Part shown: piece after piece, positions 26,016 through 34,132 of the stretch | Layout of the letters: each line of letters opens with the position of its first letter | Position numbering within the stretch: position 1 is the stretch's first letter | From: Streptomyces fagopyri | GTDB taxonomy: Bacteria > Actinomycetota > Actinomycetes > Streptomycetales > Streptomycetaceae | Length of the DNA: 64,000 nt | NCBI RefSeq assembly: GCF_009498275.1 | Contig: NZ_CP045643.1 | Location: 6,510,001 to 6,574,000 of the forward strand | Direction of reading: 5' to 3' | The notes under the pieces: model-generated | What the model saw: only the letters and a program-made list of their open reading frames with translations | The model's database searches: none | Told to the model about the DNA's origin: nothing | Made by a program: the position numbers and the translations under genes

Positions 26016-26640
26016 GCGGGCAGCTTCACGCCCACGGACGGCGCGACACAGGCGGACGGCAACGGCGCGTTCACGTTCGCGGACGGCACCGGTACGTACG
26101 ACTCCGACGCCGGGGCCCTCTCCGCCGCCTTCGAGGGCGCGGTGAACTTCAAGGGCCACGAGAGCGACGGCACCTACGGTCTCGACCTCACCCTCAGCGA
26201 CCTCAGGGCGAAGCTGGACGACGGCTCCGGTGAACTGACCGCCGACGTCGACACTCTCGGCGAGAAGTCCGACGACGTGGTCCTCGCCGAGCTCAAGGCC
26301 GCGTCCGGCGTGCTGAGCGTGAAGGACGACGTGATCACGCTCGACGATGTCACGGCGACCCTGACCGAGGCGGGCGCGGAGGCGTTCGGCGGGTTCTACA
26401 CGGCCGGCACGGAGCTGGACCCGGTGGACCTGTCGGTCGCGGTGAGCGAGGACCGCCAACTGCCGGGCGGGAACGGCGGGTCGGGCACGGGCGGCTCCGG
26501 CGGCTCGGGTTCCGCGGGCGGGTCGGGCAGCACGGGCACCACCGGCGGCGCGGGGACCACCGGCCCCACGACCGGCGGTGTCGGCGGCGGCGGGCGCGGG
26601 AGTCGTCGTCGCGGTGCGCAGGCGGCGCGCGCTGGGCTGA
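26016..26640 (+). pseudogene. Truncated, frameshifted HtaA-domain heme-binding protein gene
   Basis: From about 26016 the plus strand encodes the C-terminal two-thirds of an HtaA (CR-domain) hemin-binding domain: GATQADGNGAFTFADGTGTY, YGLDLTLSDLRAKL, and LTEAGAEAFGGFYTAGTELDPVD. The domain's N-terminus, a signal peptide and a start site are missing. After a Gly/Ser/Thr linker a +1 frameshift near 26575 is needed to reach VSAAAGAGVVVAV-RRRRALG-stop (TGA 26638-26640), a typical membrane-anchor and charged tail. A 9-bp terminator hairpin follows 2 bp later. The read-through frame continues to 26804 but is not protein-like. Non-functional relic of a heme-uptake locus. Confidence 0.7.
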
Positions 26641-26641
26641 C

Positions 26642-26663
26642 GGCTCCCGCCGGAGCGGGAGCC
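26642..26663 (+). terminator. Hairpin terminator after the htaA relic
   Basis: GGCTCCCGC (26642-26650) pairs with GCGGGAGCC (26655-26663) around a CGGA tetraloop, 2 bp past the relic's frameshifted stop. Confidence 0.65.
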
Positions 26664-26796
26664 GAGACCGAAGCCGAAGCCTGGACCGAGGCGCGCGGTG
26701 GACTACGGGACCGTCGTCCACTGCACGCCTGGGTCTCGACCGGCCTCGCGGTCCGGTCCGCGGGCGATCGTCGTTCGTATGATGTTCAATGCCCGC

Positions 26797-27441
26797 GTGA
26801 CTGATTACGACGTGCTGCGAGTGTTCTGCGGACCCGATGGTGGATACGGCAACGAACTCGGTGTCGTGCGTGAGGGCTCGGTACTGCCGGACCCCGACGA
26901 CCGTCAGGCCCTCGCGGCCAAACTCGGTTTCAGCGAGACCGTCTTCGTCGACGACCCCGAACGCGGTGTCATCGACATCTACACCCCGACCCTGCGTCTG
27001 CCCTTCGCCGGGCATCCGTGCGTCGGGGCGGGATGGCTGCTCGACGTGCCCGAACTGGTCACGCCCGCCGGAGTGGTGGGGGTCCGGCTGGACGGCGAGT
27101 TCAGCTGGATCGAGGCACGGCCCGAGTGGGCCCCGCCCCGCACCCTGCGTCAGTACGCGTCGGCGGCCGAGGTGGACGCCCTTCCCGTCCCGCCGCGGGG
27201 CGACTGGATCTACGCCTGGGCGTGGGAGGACGAATCCGCGGGACGGGTACGCGCCCGCGCCTTCCCCGGCCGCGACGACGGCATCCAGGAGGACGAGGCG
27301 ACCGGGGCGGCGGCCCTCCTGCTGACGGCCCGGCTCGGCCGCGCGCTCAACATCGTCCAGGGCAGGGGCTCCCAGATCCTCACGGCGCCGCAGCCGGAGG
27401 GATGGGTGGAGGTCGGCGGCCGGGTGTTCCTGGAACACTGA
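26797..27441 (+). CDS. PhzF family isomerase-like protein
   Basis: A 214-aa member of the PhzF/diaminopimelate-epimerase fold family. Recognisable segments: GGYGNELGVV (the GNP.AVV position that carries the catalytic Glu), GHPCVGAGWLL (GHPT.GAA...) and DEATGAAALLL (DPATGSA). Shorter than the usual 260-300 aa. Relatives isomerise or epimerise small acids; the substrate is unknown. Start at GTG 26797 because similarity begins at TDYDVLRVF; ATGs at 26779/26782 lie on the -10-like TATGAT. Sits between the htaA relic and the heme oxygenase, convergent with the latter. Confidence 0.75.
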   Translation: MTDYDVLRVFCGPDGGYGNELGVVREGSVLPDPDDRQALAAKLGFSETVFVDDPERGVIDIYTPTLRLPFAGHPCVGAGWLLDVPELVTPAGVVGVRLDGEFSWIEARPEWAPPRTLRQYASAAEVDALPVPPRGDWIYAWAWEDESAGRVRARAFPGRDDGIQEDEATGAAALLLTARLGRALNIVQGRGSQILTAPQPEGWVEVGGRVFLEH

Positions 27442-27549
27442 AACGGCCCCGGGCGACCCGGGGGGACCGCTCGGCGGACCCGCCCGGTGACCCGGGGAGA
27501 CCCGCTGCGGACCCGCCCGCTGACCCGGCGGGCGGGCCGCGCGCACGCG

Positions 27550-28197
27550 TCAGGCGCTCAGCCGGAACTCCTCGTCCAGTGCACCGAACACCGCCGTGTT
27601 CAGCGCGAACGCCCGCTTGCACTCCGCGATGATCCGCTGCCGCTCCAGGTCGTCCACCGGGACCGCGTCCAGGAGCTCGCGGTAACCACGCTTGAACGCG
27701 GCCGGGTTGGCGATGTCCTCGAAGACGTAGAAGCGGACCCCGTCGCCCTTCCGGGCGAAGCCCCAGGTGCGCTCGGCCTTGTCGCGGATGATCTGGCCGC
27801 CGGAGAGGTCGCCGAGGTAACGGGTGTAGTGGTGGGCGACGTAGCCGCCCGGCCACTCGCGGGCGCACCGCGCCACACGGGCCGCGTACTCCTCGGTGGC
27901 CGGGAGCGCCGTGAGCGTCGAGCGCCACCAGGCGCCCCGCAGATGCGTCAGGTCCCGCTCCAGCGCGGCGCGGCGCAGCAGCCCCGGCTGGATGAAGGGC
28001 CCGGCGACCGGATCGGCGGCCAGGGTCCCGGCGTCCGCCTCCAGGGCCTCGTACACGAACCACAGCTGCTCGGTGTAGCGCGCGTACGCGTCGACGCCGA
28101 GCCTGCCGCCGAGCAGGTCACTCATGAACGTCGAGGTCTCCGCCTCCATGTGCTGCTCGTGCGAGGCGGTGCGGATGAGCGTCGAGAAAGGGTCCAT
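27550..28197 (-). CDS. hmuO: Biliverdin-producing heme oxygenase
   Basis: A 215-aa heme oxygenase, opening the heme ring to release iron, CO and biliverdin in the cytoplasm. STFMSDLLGGRLG near residues 22-34 matches the HmuO family; His16 is in the position of the proximal heme ligand. The distal-helix glycine motif YLGDLSGGQII lies around 128-138. It is the only gene of its unit; its promoter carries a near-consensus iron box between -35 and -10, so it is induced by iron starvation. With the nearby hmuV and htaA genes decayed, it must act on internal heme or heme delivered by other loci. Confidence 0.93.
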   Translation of the reverse strand: MDPFSTLIRTASHEQHMEAETSTFMSDLLGGRLGVDAYARYTEQLWFVYEALEADAGTLAADPVAGPFIQPGLLRRAALERDLTHLRGAWWRSTLTALPATEEYAARVARCAREWPGGYVAHHYTRYLGDLSGGQIIRDKAERTWGFARKGDGVRFYVFEDIANPAAFKRGYRELLDAVPVDDLERQRIIAECKRAFALNTAVFGALDEEFRLSA

Positions 28198-28235
28198 GGG
28201 ATCTCCGGGGCCGGGGGAACGAGAGCCACTCAGAT

Positions 28236-28263
28236 TTTGTATGGTTAGGCTTACCTAAGTCAA
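28236..28263 (-). promoter_or_regulatory. Heme oxygenase promoter with iron box
   Basis: On the minus strand TTGACT (28263-28258) and TACAAA (28241-28236) are 16 bp apart. Between them lies an iron box, 28240-28258 (plus strand TATGGTTAGGCTTACCTAA), matching 16 of 19 consensus positions. Binding by a DmdR1/IdeR-type repressor would block the promoter. Confidence 0.85.
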
Positions 28264-28277
28264 AGGGTTGTCGACTC

Positions 28278-28312
28278 CCTGTCGGTAAAGTTTCCGACAG
28301 GCTGTCGGTAAA
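28278..28312. promoter_or_regulatory. Alternating CTGTCGG half-sites upstream of heme oxygenase
   Basis: CTGTCGGTAAA occurs at 28279-28289 and 28302-28312, with an inverted copy (TTTCCGACAG, 28291-28300) between them, giving overlapping dyads; CCTGTCGG/CCGACAGG (28278-28285/28294-28301) is exact. They lie upstream of -35 and may bind an activator or second repressor. Confidence 0.5.
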
Positions 28313-28371
28313 ACCGTACCCCGGATCCTGGCCGGGGCCACCGGTGAGGCCCCTGGGGCCCGTGCGCGCAC

Positions 28372-28408
28372 GAAAGCCCGCCCCGTCCGGCGGACGGGGC
28401 GGGCTTTC
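28372..28408 (-). terminator. Strong terminator downstream of map
   Basis: A perfect 17-bp stem, GAAAGCCCGCCCCGTCC (28372-28388) with its complement at 28392-28408, and a 3-nt loop. Confidence 0.85.
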
Positions 28409-28436
28409 GGCGGGACGTGAGGTGGGCGCGCGGGGG

Positions 28437-29294
28437 CTACGGCAGCGTGAGGATCTCCGCGCCGGTCTCCGTCACCACCAGGGTGTGCTCGAACTGGGCC
28501 GTCCGCCTGCGGTCCTTCGTCACGACCGTCCAGCCGTCGTCCCACAGGTCGTACTCATGGGTGCCGAGCGTGAGCATCGGCTCGATCGTGAAGGTCATCC
28601 CGGGCTGGATGACGGTCGTGGCGTGCGGGCTGTCGTAGTGCGGGACGATCAGTCCGGAGTGGAACGAGGAGTTGATCCCGTGCCCCGTGAAGTCCCGCAC
28701 GACCCCGTACCCGAAGCGCTTGGCGTACGACTCGATGACACGGCCGATGACATTGATCTGGCGGCCGGGCCTGACCGCCCTGATCGCGCGGTCGAGGGAC
28801 TCCCGGGTCCGCTCGACCAGCAGCCGCGACTCCTCGTCCACGTCGCCGACCAGGTACGTCGCGTTGTTGTCGCCGTGCACGCCGCCGATGTACGCCGTCA
28901 CGTCGAGGTTGATGATGTCGCCGTCCCGCAGGACCGTGGAGTCGGGGATGCCGTGACAGATGACCTCGTTGAGGGAGGTGCACAGCGACTTGGGGAAACC
29001 GCGGTAGCCGAGGGTGGAGGGGTAGGCGCCGTGATCGCACATGTAGGCGTGCGCGACGCGGTCCAGCTCGTCCGTGGTGACGCCGGGAGCGATCAGCTTG
29101 GCGGCCTCGGCCATCGCCTGCGCGGCGATCCGGCCGGCGATCCGCATCGCCTCGATCGTCTCGGCGTTCTGCACCTCCGGACCGTTGTACGGCGTCGGGG
29201 CGGGCTTGCCCACATACTCGGGACGCCTGATGTTTCCCGGGACGGGACGGGTGGGAGAGAGCTCTCCTGGTACGAGCAGCGACTGGCCAGACAT
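28437..29294 (-). CDS. map: Methionine aminopeptidase, type I
   Basis: A 285-aa enzyme that removes the initiator Met from new proteins. The five metal ligands are recognisable: Asp in INLDVTAY, Asp in HGDNNATY, His in [11 protein letters not shown], Glu in FTIEPML and Glu in QFEHTLVV. About 45 residues of N-terminal extension (with PxxP-like PSPTRPVPG and RPEYVGKP) precede the catalytic domain, as in one of the two actinobacterial MetAP forms. Leaderless start: TAGACT lies 7 nt before ATG on this strand. Confidence 0.93.
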   Translation of the reverse strand: MSGQSLLVPGELSPTRPVPGNIRRPEYVGKPAPTPYNGPEVQNAETIEAMRIAGRIAAQAMAEAAKLIAPGVTTDELDRVAHAYMCDHGAYPSTLGYRGFPKSLCTSLNEVICHGIPDSTVLRDGDIINLDVTAYIGGVHGDNNATYLVGDVDEESRLLVERTRESLDRAIRAVRPGRQINVIGRVIESYAKRFGYGVVRDFTGHGINSSFHSGLIVPHYDSPHATTVIQPGMTFTIEPMLTLGTHEYDLWDDGWTVVTKDRRRTAQFEHTLVVTETGAEILTLP

Positions 29295-29301
29295 GCCAGC
29301 G

Positions 29302-29307
29302 AGTCTA
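29302..29307 (-). promoter_or_regulatory. -10 hexamer of leaderless map
   Basis: TAGACT on the minus strand, 7 nt before the map ATG at 29294. Confidence 0.55.
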
Positions 29308-29353
29308 ACCAGCGGGCATGGGGGCACTATGTCCGTGGCGAAAGGAGCAGGTC

Positions 29354-29584
29354 ATGGCCCTCTTCAAGAAGCGGACCGTCGGGAAGCCCGGCGAGTGGTA
29401 CTACTGCCTCGTCCATCAGAAGGTCGAGGAGGGGCCGGACTGCCCCGCCAAGGACCGTTTCGGCCCCTACACCACCCGTGCGGAGGCCGAACACGCCATG
29501 GAGACCGCCCAGGAACGCAACCTGGAGTGGGAGACGGACCCCAAGTGGCACGACGCCCAGGCCCAGAACCCGGACGGCGACTGA
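29354..29584 (+). CDS. Small SPOR-like conserved protein
   Basis: A 76-aa cytoplasmic-looking protein. Residues 12-63 (GEWYYCLVHQKVEEG ... TTRAEAEHAMETAQERNLEW) have the pattern of a short SPOR-related domain often annotated in Streptomyces next to map; peptidoglycan binding is unlikely without a membrane segment. AAAGGAG precedes ATG by 7 nt. It is divergent from map with a 59-bp gap. Function unknown. Confidence 0.78.
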   Translation: MALFKKRTVGKPGEWYYCLVHQKVEEGPDCPAKDRFGPYTTRAEAEHAMETAQERNLEWETDPKWHDAQAQNPDGD

Positions 29585-29592
29585 CCCCCTGG

Positions 29593-29657
29593 CCCGGCCT
29601 CGGCCCGACCCCGACCCGGCCTCGGCCCGGCCTCGGCCCGACCCCGGCCCGGCCTCG
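29593..29657. repeat. CCCGGCCTCGG repeats
   Basis: CCCGGCCTCGG occurs at 29593, 29615 and 29626, and once more with a terminal mismatch at 29648 (spacing 22, 11, 22 bp), just after the small SPOR-like gene. The gap 29585-29797 has no gene. Confidence 0.7.
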
Positions 29658-29797
29658 TCGCCGGGCGTGGCGCCTTGGCGGGGTGACCGCCCGGGGTGCC
29701 GTCCCGGGGCGGGCCGTGCCGCGGTGTCGGAGGCCGCGGGCGGCGGCCCGCCGGGGGTGAGCGGCCCGCGCGGGGGCCGAACCGGGGCGGGCGGCCG

Positions 29798-31222
29798 TCA
29801 GGGGTGCGGGAGAGAGGGCACCGCGCGAGCCCGAGCGGAGCGCATCCGTACGGCGTGCTCGTTCGTCCGTACGTCGTAGCGCATCAGCCCCGGCAGGCAC
29901 AGCCCCAGCAGCCCCACCGCTCCCACGCAGATCACGCCCCCCGCCCAGATCGACGTGCGCACACTCGTCCACGCGGCCATCCCGCCGGCCCGGACCTGGC
30001 CGAGCTGCGGTCCGACGGAGTACGACAGCAGCTCGATCCCGGCCAGCCGGCCGCGCAGCTCGTCCGGGATCGTCTGGTCCCACATCGCGCCCCTGAAGAT
30101 CCCGCTGACCATGTCGAAGCTCCCGGCCAGGACGAGGAACAACAGCACCGGCCCCACGTCGTGGACGGCGCCGGCCCCCACCATGGCCAGCCCCCAGCAG
30201 GCCGCCGCGAGGGCCACCATCCTCCCGTGCCGGTGGACACGGGAGGTCCACCCGCTGGTCAGCGTCACCAGCAGCGCCCCGGCGGGCAGCGCCGCGTACA
30301 TCAGTCCCAGCGACCACTCGGCGTCGAGCTCGTCCGCCAGGAACGGCAGCACGGCGAGCGGCATCGCGAAGAACATCGCCGCCAGGTCGATCGCGTACGT
30401 GCCCAGGAGTTCCTTGCGGCTCCACGCGTACCGCGCGCCCTCCGCGATCGACTTCAGCGAAGGCTTCGCGGCCTCGTGCGCGGCCGGTGACGCCCCGAGC
30501 CCGAGGACCAGGGCCACCGAGACCACGAAGGTCGTCAGGTCCACGGCGTACGCCCAGCCGAGTCCGGCGTACGCCACCACGACCCCCGCGAGCGCGGGGC
30601 CCGCGACTCCGCCGACCGACCAGCGCAGCGAGTTGAGCGAGGCCGCCGCCGGCAGGTGCTCGTGCGCGACGATCCGCGGCACGAGCGAGTCGAGCGCGGG
30701 CCGCTGTACCGCCGCGAGAGCCGAGGAGAGCGCGGCGACCGCGTACAGCGGCCACACCGCGGGAGTCGGCACCAGCGCGTTGACCAGCAGTGCCGCGCAC
30801 AGCAGCCCCTGCCCGGCCTCCGTGCGGACGATCAGCTTCCGCTTGTCCAGGGCGTCGGCCAGCGCCCCGCCGTACAGCCCGAACACGATCAGCGGGACGA
30901 GTTCCACGGCACCAATCGCCCCCACGGCGACCACGGAACCGGTCAGCGCCTTCATCTGCACCGGCAGCGCGACGAAGGTCAGCGAGCTGCCGAAGTGGGT
31001 GATCAGCCCGGACAGCCACAGCCGCCGGAAGTCGGCGGAGGCCCGCCAGGGCGCGAGATCGGGGAGCAGCGACCGCGTACGCGAGGTCCGCGCGTCGGGT
31101 GGGACGTGCGTGTCCCGCGCGTCGCGCGTGTCGGGGGAGTAGAGGGAGTCGAGGGGGGTGTCGTCCGGGGGTGGTTCGACCCGGGTCGGCGGGGCCGGGG
31201 GCACGGGGGCTTCTTCGGTCAC
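29798..31222 (-). CDS. MFS transporter (EntS/MFS_3 type)
   Basis: A 474-aa transporter with 12 predicted transmembrane segments following a ~55-residue hydrophilic N-terminal tail. FRRLWLSGLITHFGSSLTFVALPVQ is the start of the first helix in MFS_3/EntS-type exporters, and GGALADALDKRKL is the loop 2-3 motif. EntS relatives export siderophores, and the iron locus is within 2 kb, but no siderophore biosynthesis gene is nearby, so the substrate is open. GTG start at 31222. Confidence 0.85.
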   Translation of the reverse strand: MTEEAPVPPAPPTRVEPPPDDTPLDSLYSPDTRDARDTHVPPDARTSRTRSLLPDLAPWRASADFRRLWLSGLITHFGSSLTFVALPVQMKALTGSVVAVGAIGAVELVPLIVFGLYGGALADALDKRKLIVRTEAGQGLLCAALLVNALVPTPAVWPLYAVAALSSALAAVQRPALDSLVPRIVAHEHLPAAASLNSLRWSVGGVAGPALAGVVVAYAGLGWAYAVDLTTFVVSVALVLGLGASPAAHEAAKPSLKSIAEGARYAWSRKELLGTYAIDLAAMFFAMPLAVLPFLADELDAEWSLGLMYAALPAGALLVTLTSGWTSRVHRHGRMVALAAACWGLAMVGAGAVHDVGPVLLFLVLAGSFDMVSGIFRGAMWDQTIPDELRGRLAGIELLSYSVGPQLGQVRAGGMAAWTSVRTSIWAGGVICVGAVGLLGLCLPGLMRYDVRTNEHAVRMRSARARAVPSLPHP

Positions 31223-31478
31223 GTGGGCTCATGCTGAACGGCGCCCTCCCCGAGCGGCAACCGCTTTTCCGCGCCCGCGCCGATCCGCCGCGCCCCGACC
31301 GCGTACCGGCCCGCGATGTTCCGCCGTGTCCGGCGCCCGGTACCGGCCCGAGCCGATCAGCCCCGACCGCCTGCCACCCCCGCCCAACCGTCACCCGCCC
31401 TGCACCACCGCTCTCCGCCACCGTCCTCCACCCACCCCTCACCCCTCATCACCCGCCATCGGGGCACAGGTAGAGCCC
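31223..31478. other. Pyrimidine-rich intergenic stretch
   Basis: 256 bp without a supported gene. About 31370-31460 is strongly C/T-rich on the plus strand (runs such as CCACCCACCCCTCACCCC), which could form unusual single-stranded structures. No promoter element is clear. Confidence 0.4.
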
Positions 31479-32081
31479 CTACCACCGTGCCGCGGGCGGG
31501 GCCGTCAGCTGGTCGGCGAGCCGGGAGAGGCGGTCGCGCAGCCGGCGGCGCCCCCGCTGCGCGGGCAGGGTGTTCTCCCCGGCCGCCGCGCTGACGAGGT
31601 GCTGGACGGTGTCGAGGTCGAGCTCGTGCTCGGGCGGCACGGTCAGGGCCTCGTGGGCCATCGCCCCCAGTTCACGGTCGCCGGAGTCGAGCGCGAGCAC
31701 GGTCGCGCCGGCCCGCCGGGCGTCGTGGACCCGCTCCAGGAGCGGCGCCCCGGGAGCGGACGGCGCCACCACGAGCAGCGTCTCCCCGCGGCGCGCGGCC
31801 TCGACGCGGCCGAGGCCCACGGCGAGGTGGGCCGGGTCCGAGGCCCGCGCCCCGTGCCGCACCAGCGTCGGTGACAGCTCGGGCGTGCCTGACCAGGCGG
31901 CCTCGTCCACCAGGTGCGCGGCCAGGTGCCACGGCTCGTACTCCGCCGTGCCCACGAGCAGCAGCCCACCCCCGTACGACACCACGGACCCGCGCAGGGT
32001 CCCCGCGAACCGCCGGGTGGCTCCCGGCCACTCCGTCCCGGCCAGGACCTCGCGCAGCAACGCGACCCGTACGGCATCCAT
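31479..32081 (-). CDS. SIS-like conserved hypothetical protein
   Basis: A 200-aa protein with a pattern reminiscent of the SIS (sugar-isomerase) fold: GGGLLLVGTAEYEPWH near residue 37, ETLLVVAPSAPGAPLLE near 98, and RRAGATVLALDSGDREL near 125, corresponding to beta strands plus phosphosugar-contact loops. The C-terminus is Arg-rich (RGRRRLRDRLSRL). No catalytic residues are identifiable. ATG 32081 (or GTG 32087) follows GCAGGA. Divergent from the sialidase. Confidence 0.6.
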   Translation of the reverse strand: MDAVRVALLREVLAGTEWPGATRRFAGTLRGSVVSYGGGLLLVGTAEYEPWHLAAHLVDEAAWSGTPELSPTLVRHGARASDPAHLAVGLGRVEAARRGETLLVVAPSAPGAPLLERVHDARRAGATVLALDSGDRELGAMAHEALTVPPEHELDLDTVQHLVSAAAGENTLPAQRGRRRLRDRLSRLADQLTAPPAARW

Positions 32082-32128
32082 GCGCACGCATCCTGCCGCA
32101 ACCGACGACTCGTCAGGCGGAGTTCACC

Positions 32129-32164
32129 ATGAATTCGCCCAAGTGGGGCAGAGCCCGCCCATGA
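32129..32164 (+). CDS. 11-codon upstream ORF coupled to sialidase
   Basis: ATG at 32129 opens MNSPKWGRARP then TGA at 32162-32164, overlapping the sialidase ATG (32161) in an ATGA junction. GGAG lies 6 nt before this ATG, a good ribosome-binding site, whereas the sialidase start itself has none. Translation of the enzyme therefore likely depends on ribosomes terminating the short ORF. Confidence 0.5.
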   Translation: MNSPKWGRARP

Positions 32165-33246
32165 CCGGACCGAACGCAGCGACCAGCGTCCCCTTCCGCG
32201 CGGGGGGTGAGGGCCGGGCGAGTTTCCGGATCCCCGCCCTCGTCGTCACCCGCGCGGGCACCCTGCTCGCCTTCTGCGAGGGCAGGGCCGACTCCGCCCA
32301 GGACCACGGCCGCATCGCCATCGTCCTGAAACGCTCGACGGACGGCGGCCGCACCTGGGGCGCGCTGCAGGCCGTGGCCGAGAACGGGCACGACCTCGCG
32401 GGCAATCCCGCCCCCGTCGTCCTCGACACCGGCCGCGTCCTGCTCGTGCACGTCCGCGCCGCGGCCACCGCCACCGAGGACGCCATCCTGCGGGGCGGGG
32501 TGAGCGCCGCCGACGGCCGTCGTGTGTGGGTGCAGCACAGCGACGACGACGGCCTCACCTGGTCCGCGCCGCGCGAGATCACCCCGCAGGTGAAGAGGAC
32601 GGAGTGGCGGTGGTACGCGACCACGCCGGGGCACGCGATCCAGCTGACCACCGGCCGCGTGGTCGTGCCCGGCAACCACACCCTGCCGCCCGTCGGCACC
32701 GACAACGGCACGGAGGCCAGGTACAACAGCGGTCACTGCCTCCTCAGCGACGACCGCGGCGCGACCTGGTACCTCGGCTACCTCGACGAGAACACCGACG
32801 GATACGTCAACGCGAACGAGACGACGGCCGCCGAACTCCCCGACGGGCGCGTCTACTTCAACACCCGCAACGACTCCCCGTCACCGGGCTGCCGGGCCGA
32901 CGCCCACTCGGCGGACGGCGGGCGCACCCTCCTGAAGCCCTTCCGCCCGCAGGCGGGGCTCGTCACCCCCGTGGTCCAGGGCAGCGTCCTCCAACTCCGC
33001 GATCCCGACCTGCTCCTGTACGCGGGCCCCGCCGACCCCGCCGCCCGCGCCCTGATGACGGTCCGCGCCTCCGCCGACGACGGCACCACCTGGCGGCCCG
33101 TGCACACGGTCGACGGACTGCCCGCCGCCTACTGCGATCTGGTCCGCGTCGACCCCGAGACCGTGGGAATCCTGTACGAGACCGGCGACTTCGGCCCGTA
33201 CGAGACGATCACCTTCCGGCGCGTCCCGGTGACCGCCCTCACCTGA
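32161..33246 (+). CDS. Sialidase (exo-alpha-sialidase) family protein
   Basis: A 361-aa six-bladed propeller protein. The FRIP motif (residues 22-25) supplies the first Arg of the substrate-binding triad; Asp-box repeats SxDxGxTW appear as STDGGRTWG (59-67), SDDDGLTWS, SDDRGATW and SADDGTTW. Candidate catalytic Asp and Glu/Tyr are in DSAQDHGR, ENTDGY and LYETGDFG. It removes or binds terminal sialic acids on glycans. No signal peptide or membrane segment is visible, suggesting a cytoplasmic enzyme or non-classical export. The start is fixed by the overlapping 11-codon ORF and by the beginning of similarity. Confidence 0.85.
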   Translation: MTGPNAATSVPFRAGGEGRASFRIPALVVTRAGTLLAFCEGRADSAQDHGRIAIVLKRSTDGGRTWGALQAVAENGHDLAGNPAPVVLDTGRVLLVHVRAAATATEDAILRGGVSAADGRRVWVQHSDDDGLTWSAPREITPQVKRTEWRWYATTPGHAIQLTTGRVVVPGNHTLPPVGTDNGTEARYNSGHCLLSDDRGATWYLGYLDENTDGYVNANETTAAELPDGRVYFNTRNDSPSPGCRADAHSADGGRTLLKPFRPQAGLVTPVVQGSVLQLRDPDLLLYAGPADPAARALMTVRASADDGTTWRPVHTVDGLPAAYCDLVRVDPETVGILYETGDFGPYETITFRRVPVTALT

Positions 33247-33280
33247 ACCCCCGAAGCGCCCGGGGCGGGATCCGCGCACG

Positions 33281-33286
33281 TAAGGT
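33281..33286 (+). promoter_or_regulatory. -10 hexamer of leaderless npdG
   Basis: TAAGGT, 6 nt before ATG 33293; no Shine-Dalgarno. Confidence 0.55.
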
Positions 33287-33292
33287 CGGCCC

Positions 33293-33997
33293 ATGACCTC
33301 TACTGACAGTGCACAGAAGGCCCCCGCCAAGGACCCCTGGGACCTGCCCGACGTGTCCGGGCTCGTCGTGGGCGTGCTCGGCGGCACCGGTCCGCAGGGC
33401 AAGGGCCTGGCCTACCGGCTCGCCAGGGCCGGCCAGAAGGTGATCATCGGTTCGCGTGCCGCGGAGCGGGCCGAGGCCGCCGCCGGGGAGCTGGGGCACG
33501 GTGTCGAGGGTGCCGACAACGCCGAGTGCGCCCGGCGCAGCGACCTCGTGATCGTCGCCGTGCCGTGGGACGGGCACGGCAAGACCCTGGAAGCCCTGCG
33601 CGAGGAACTGACGGGCAAGCTCGTCGTCGACTGCGTCAACCCGCTCGGCTTCGACAAGAAGGGCGCGTACGCCCTGAAGCCGGAGGAGGGCAGCGCCGCC
33701 GAGCAGGCCGCGGCCCTGCTGCCCGACTCGCGGGTCACGGCCGCCTTCCACCACCTCTCCGCGGTGCTCCTCCAGGACCCGGAGATCGAGGAGATCGACA
33801 CCGACGTGATGGTCCTCGGCGAGGAGCGCGCGGACGTCGAACTCGTGCAGGCGCTCGCCGGGCGCATCCCCGGCATGCGCGGGGTCTTCGCGGGCCGGCT
33901 GCGCAACGCCCACCAGGTCGAGTCGCTGGTGGCCAACCTGATCTCGGTGAACCGGCGCTACAAGGCCCACGCGGGCCTGCGGGTCACGGACGTATAG
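33293..33997 (+). CDS. npdG: F420H2:NADP+ oxidoreductase (NADPH-dependent F420 reductase)
   Basis: A 234-aa cytoplasmic enzyme that moves hydride between NADPH and coenzyme F420. The NADP-binding motif VGVLGGTGPQGKGLAYRLA lies around residues 25-43, with the GSRAAERA segment binding the 2'-phosphate. DCVNPLGFDKKGAY near 110 and AFHHLSAVLL near 150 are the conserved F420-side segments. It supplies reduced F420 for oxidoreductases in antibiotic and other metabolism. Leaderless start 6 nt after TAAGGT. Not in an operon with other F420 genes. Confidence 0.9.
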   Translation: MTSTDSAQKAPAKDPWDLPDVSGLVVGVLGGTGPQGKGLAYRLARAGQKVIIGSRAAERAEAAAGELGHGVEGADNAECARRSDLVIVAVPWDGHGKTLEALREELTGKLVVDCVNPLGFDKKGAYALKPEEGSAAEQAAALLPDSRVTAAFHHLSAVLLQDPEIEEIDTDVMVLGEERADVELVQALAGRIPGMRGVFAGRLRNAHQVESLVANLISVNRRYKAHAGLRVTDV

Positions 33998-34132
33998 CGG
34001 TCGTACGGGCCTGACGCGGGTGGGCAGGGGCACGGGCACGGGCACAGGGGAGCGGACCTGGGGGACACGGACATGAGGGACACTGGACGCCGCAGCACCA
34101 GCGATCCGTCCGTCTGTCAGGAGCCGTCCCTC

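Noticed and set aside
26641..26804. Continuation of the htaA frame past 26640
   Set aside because: Composition stops being HtaA-like and a terminator hairpin lies inside it; the true tail is in the shifted frame.
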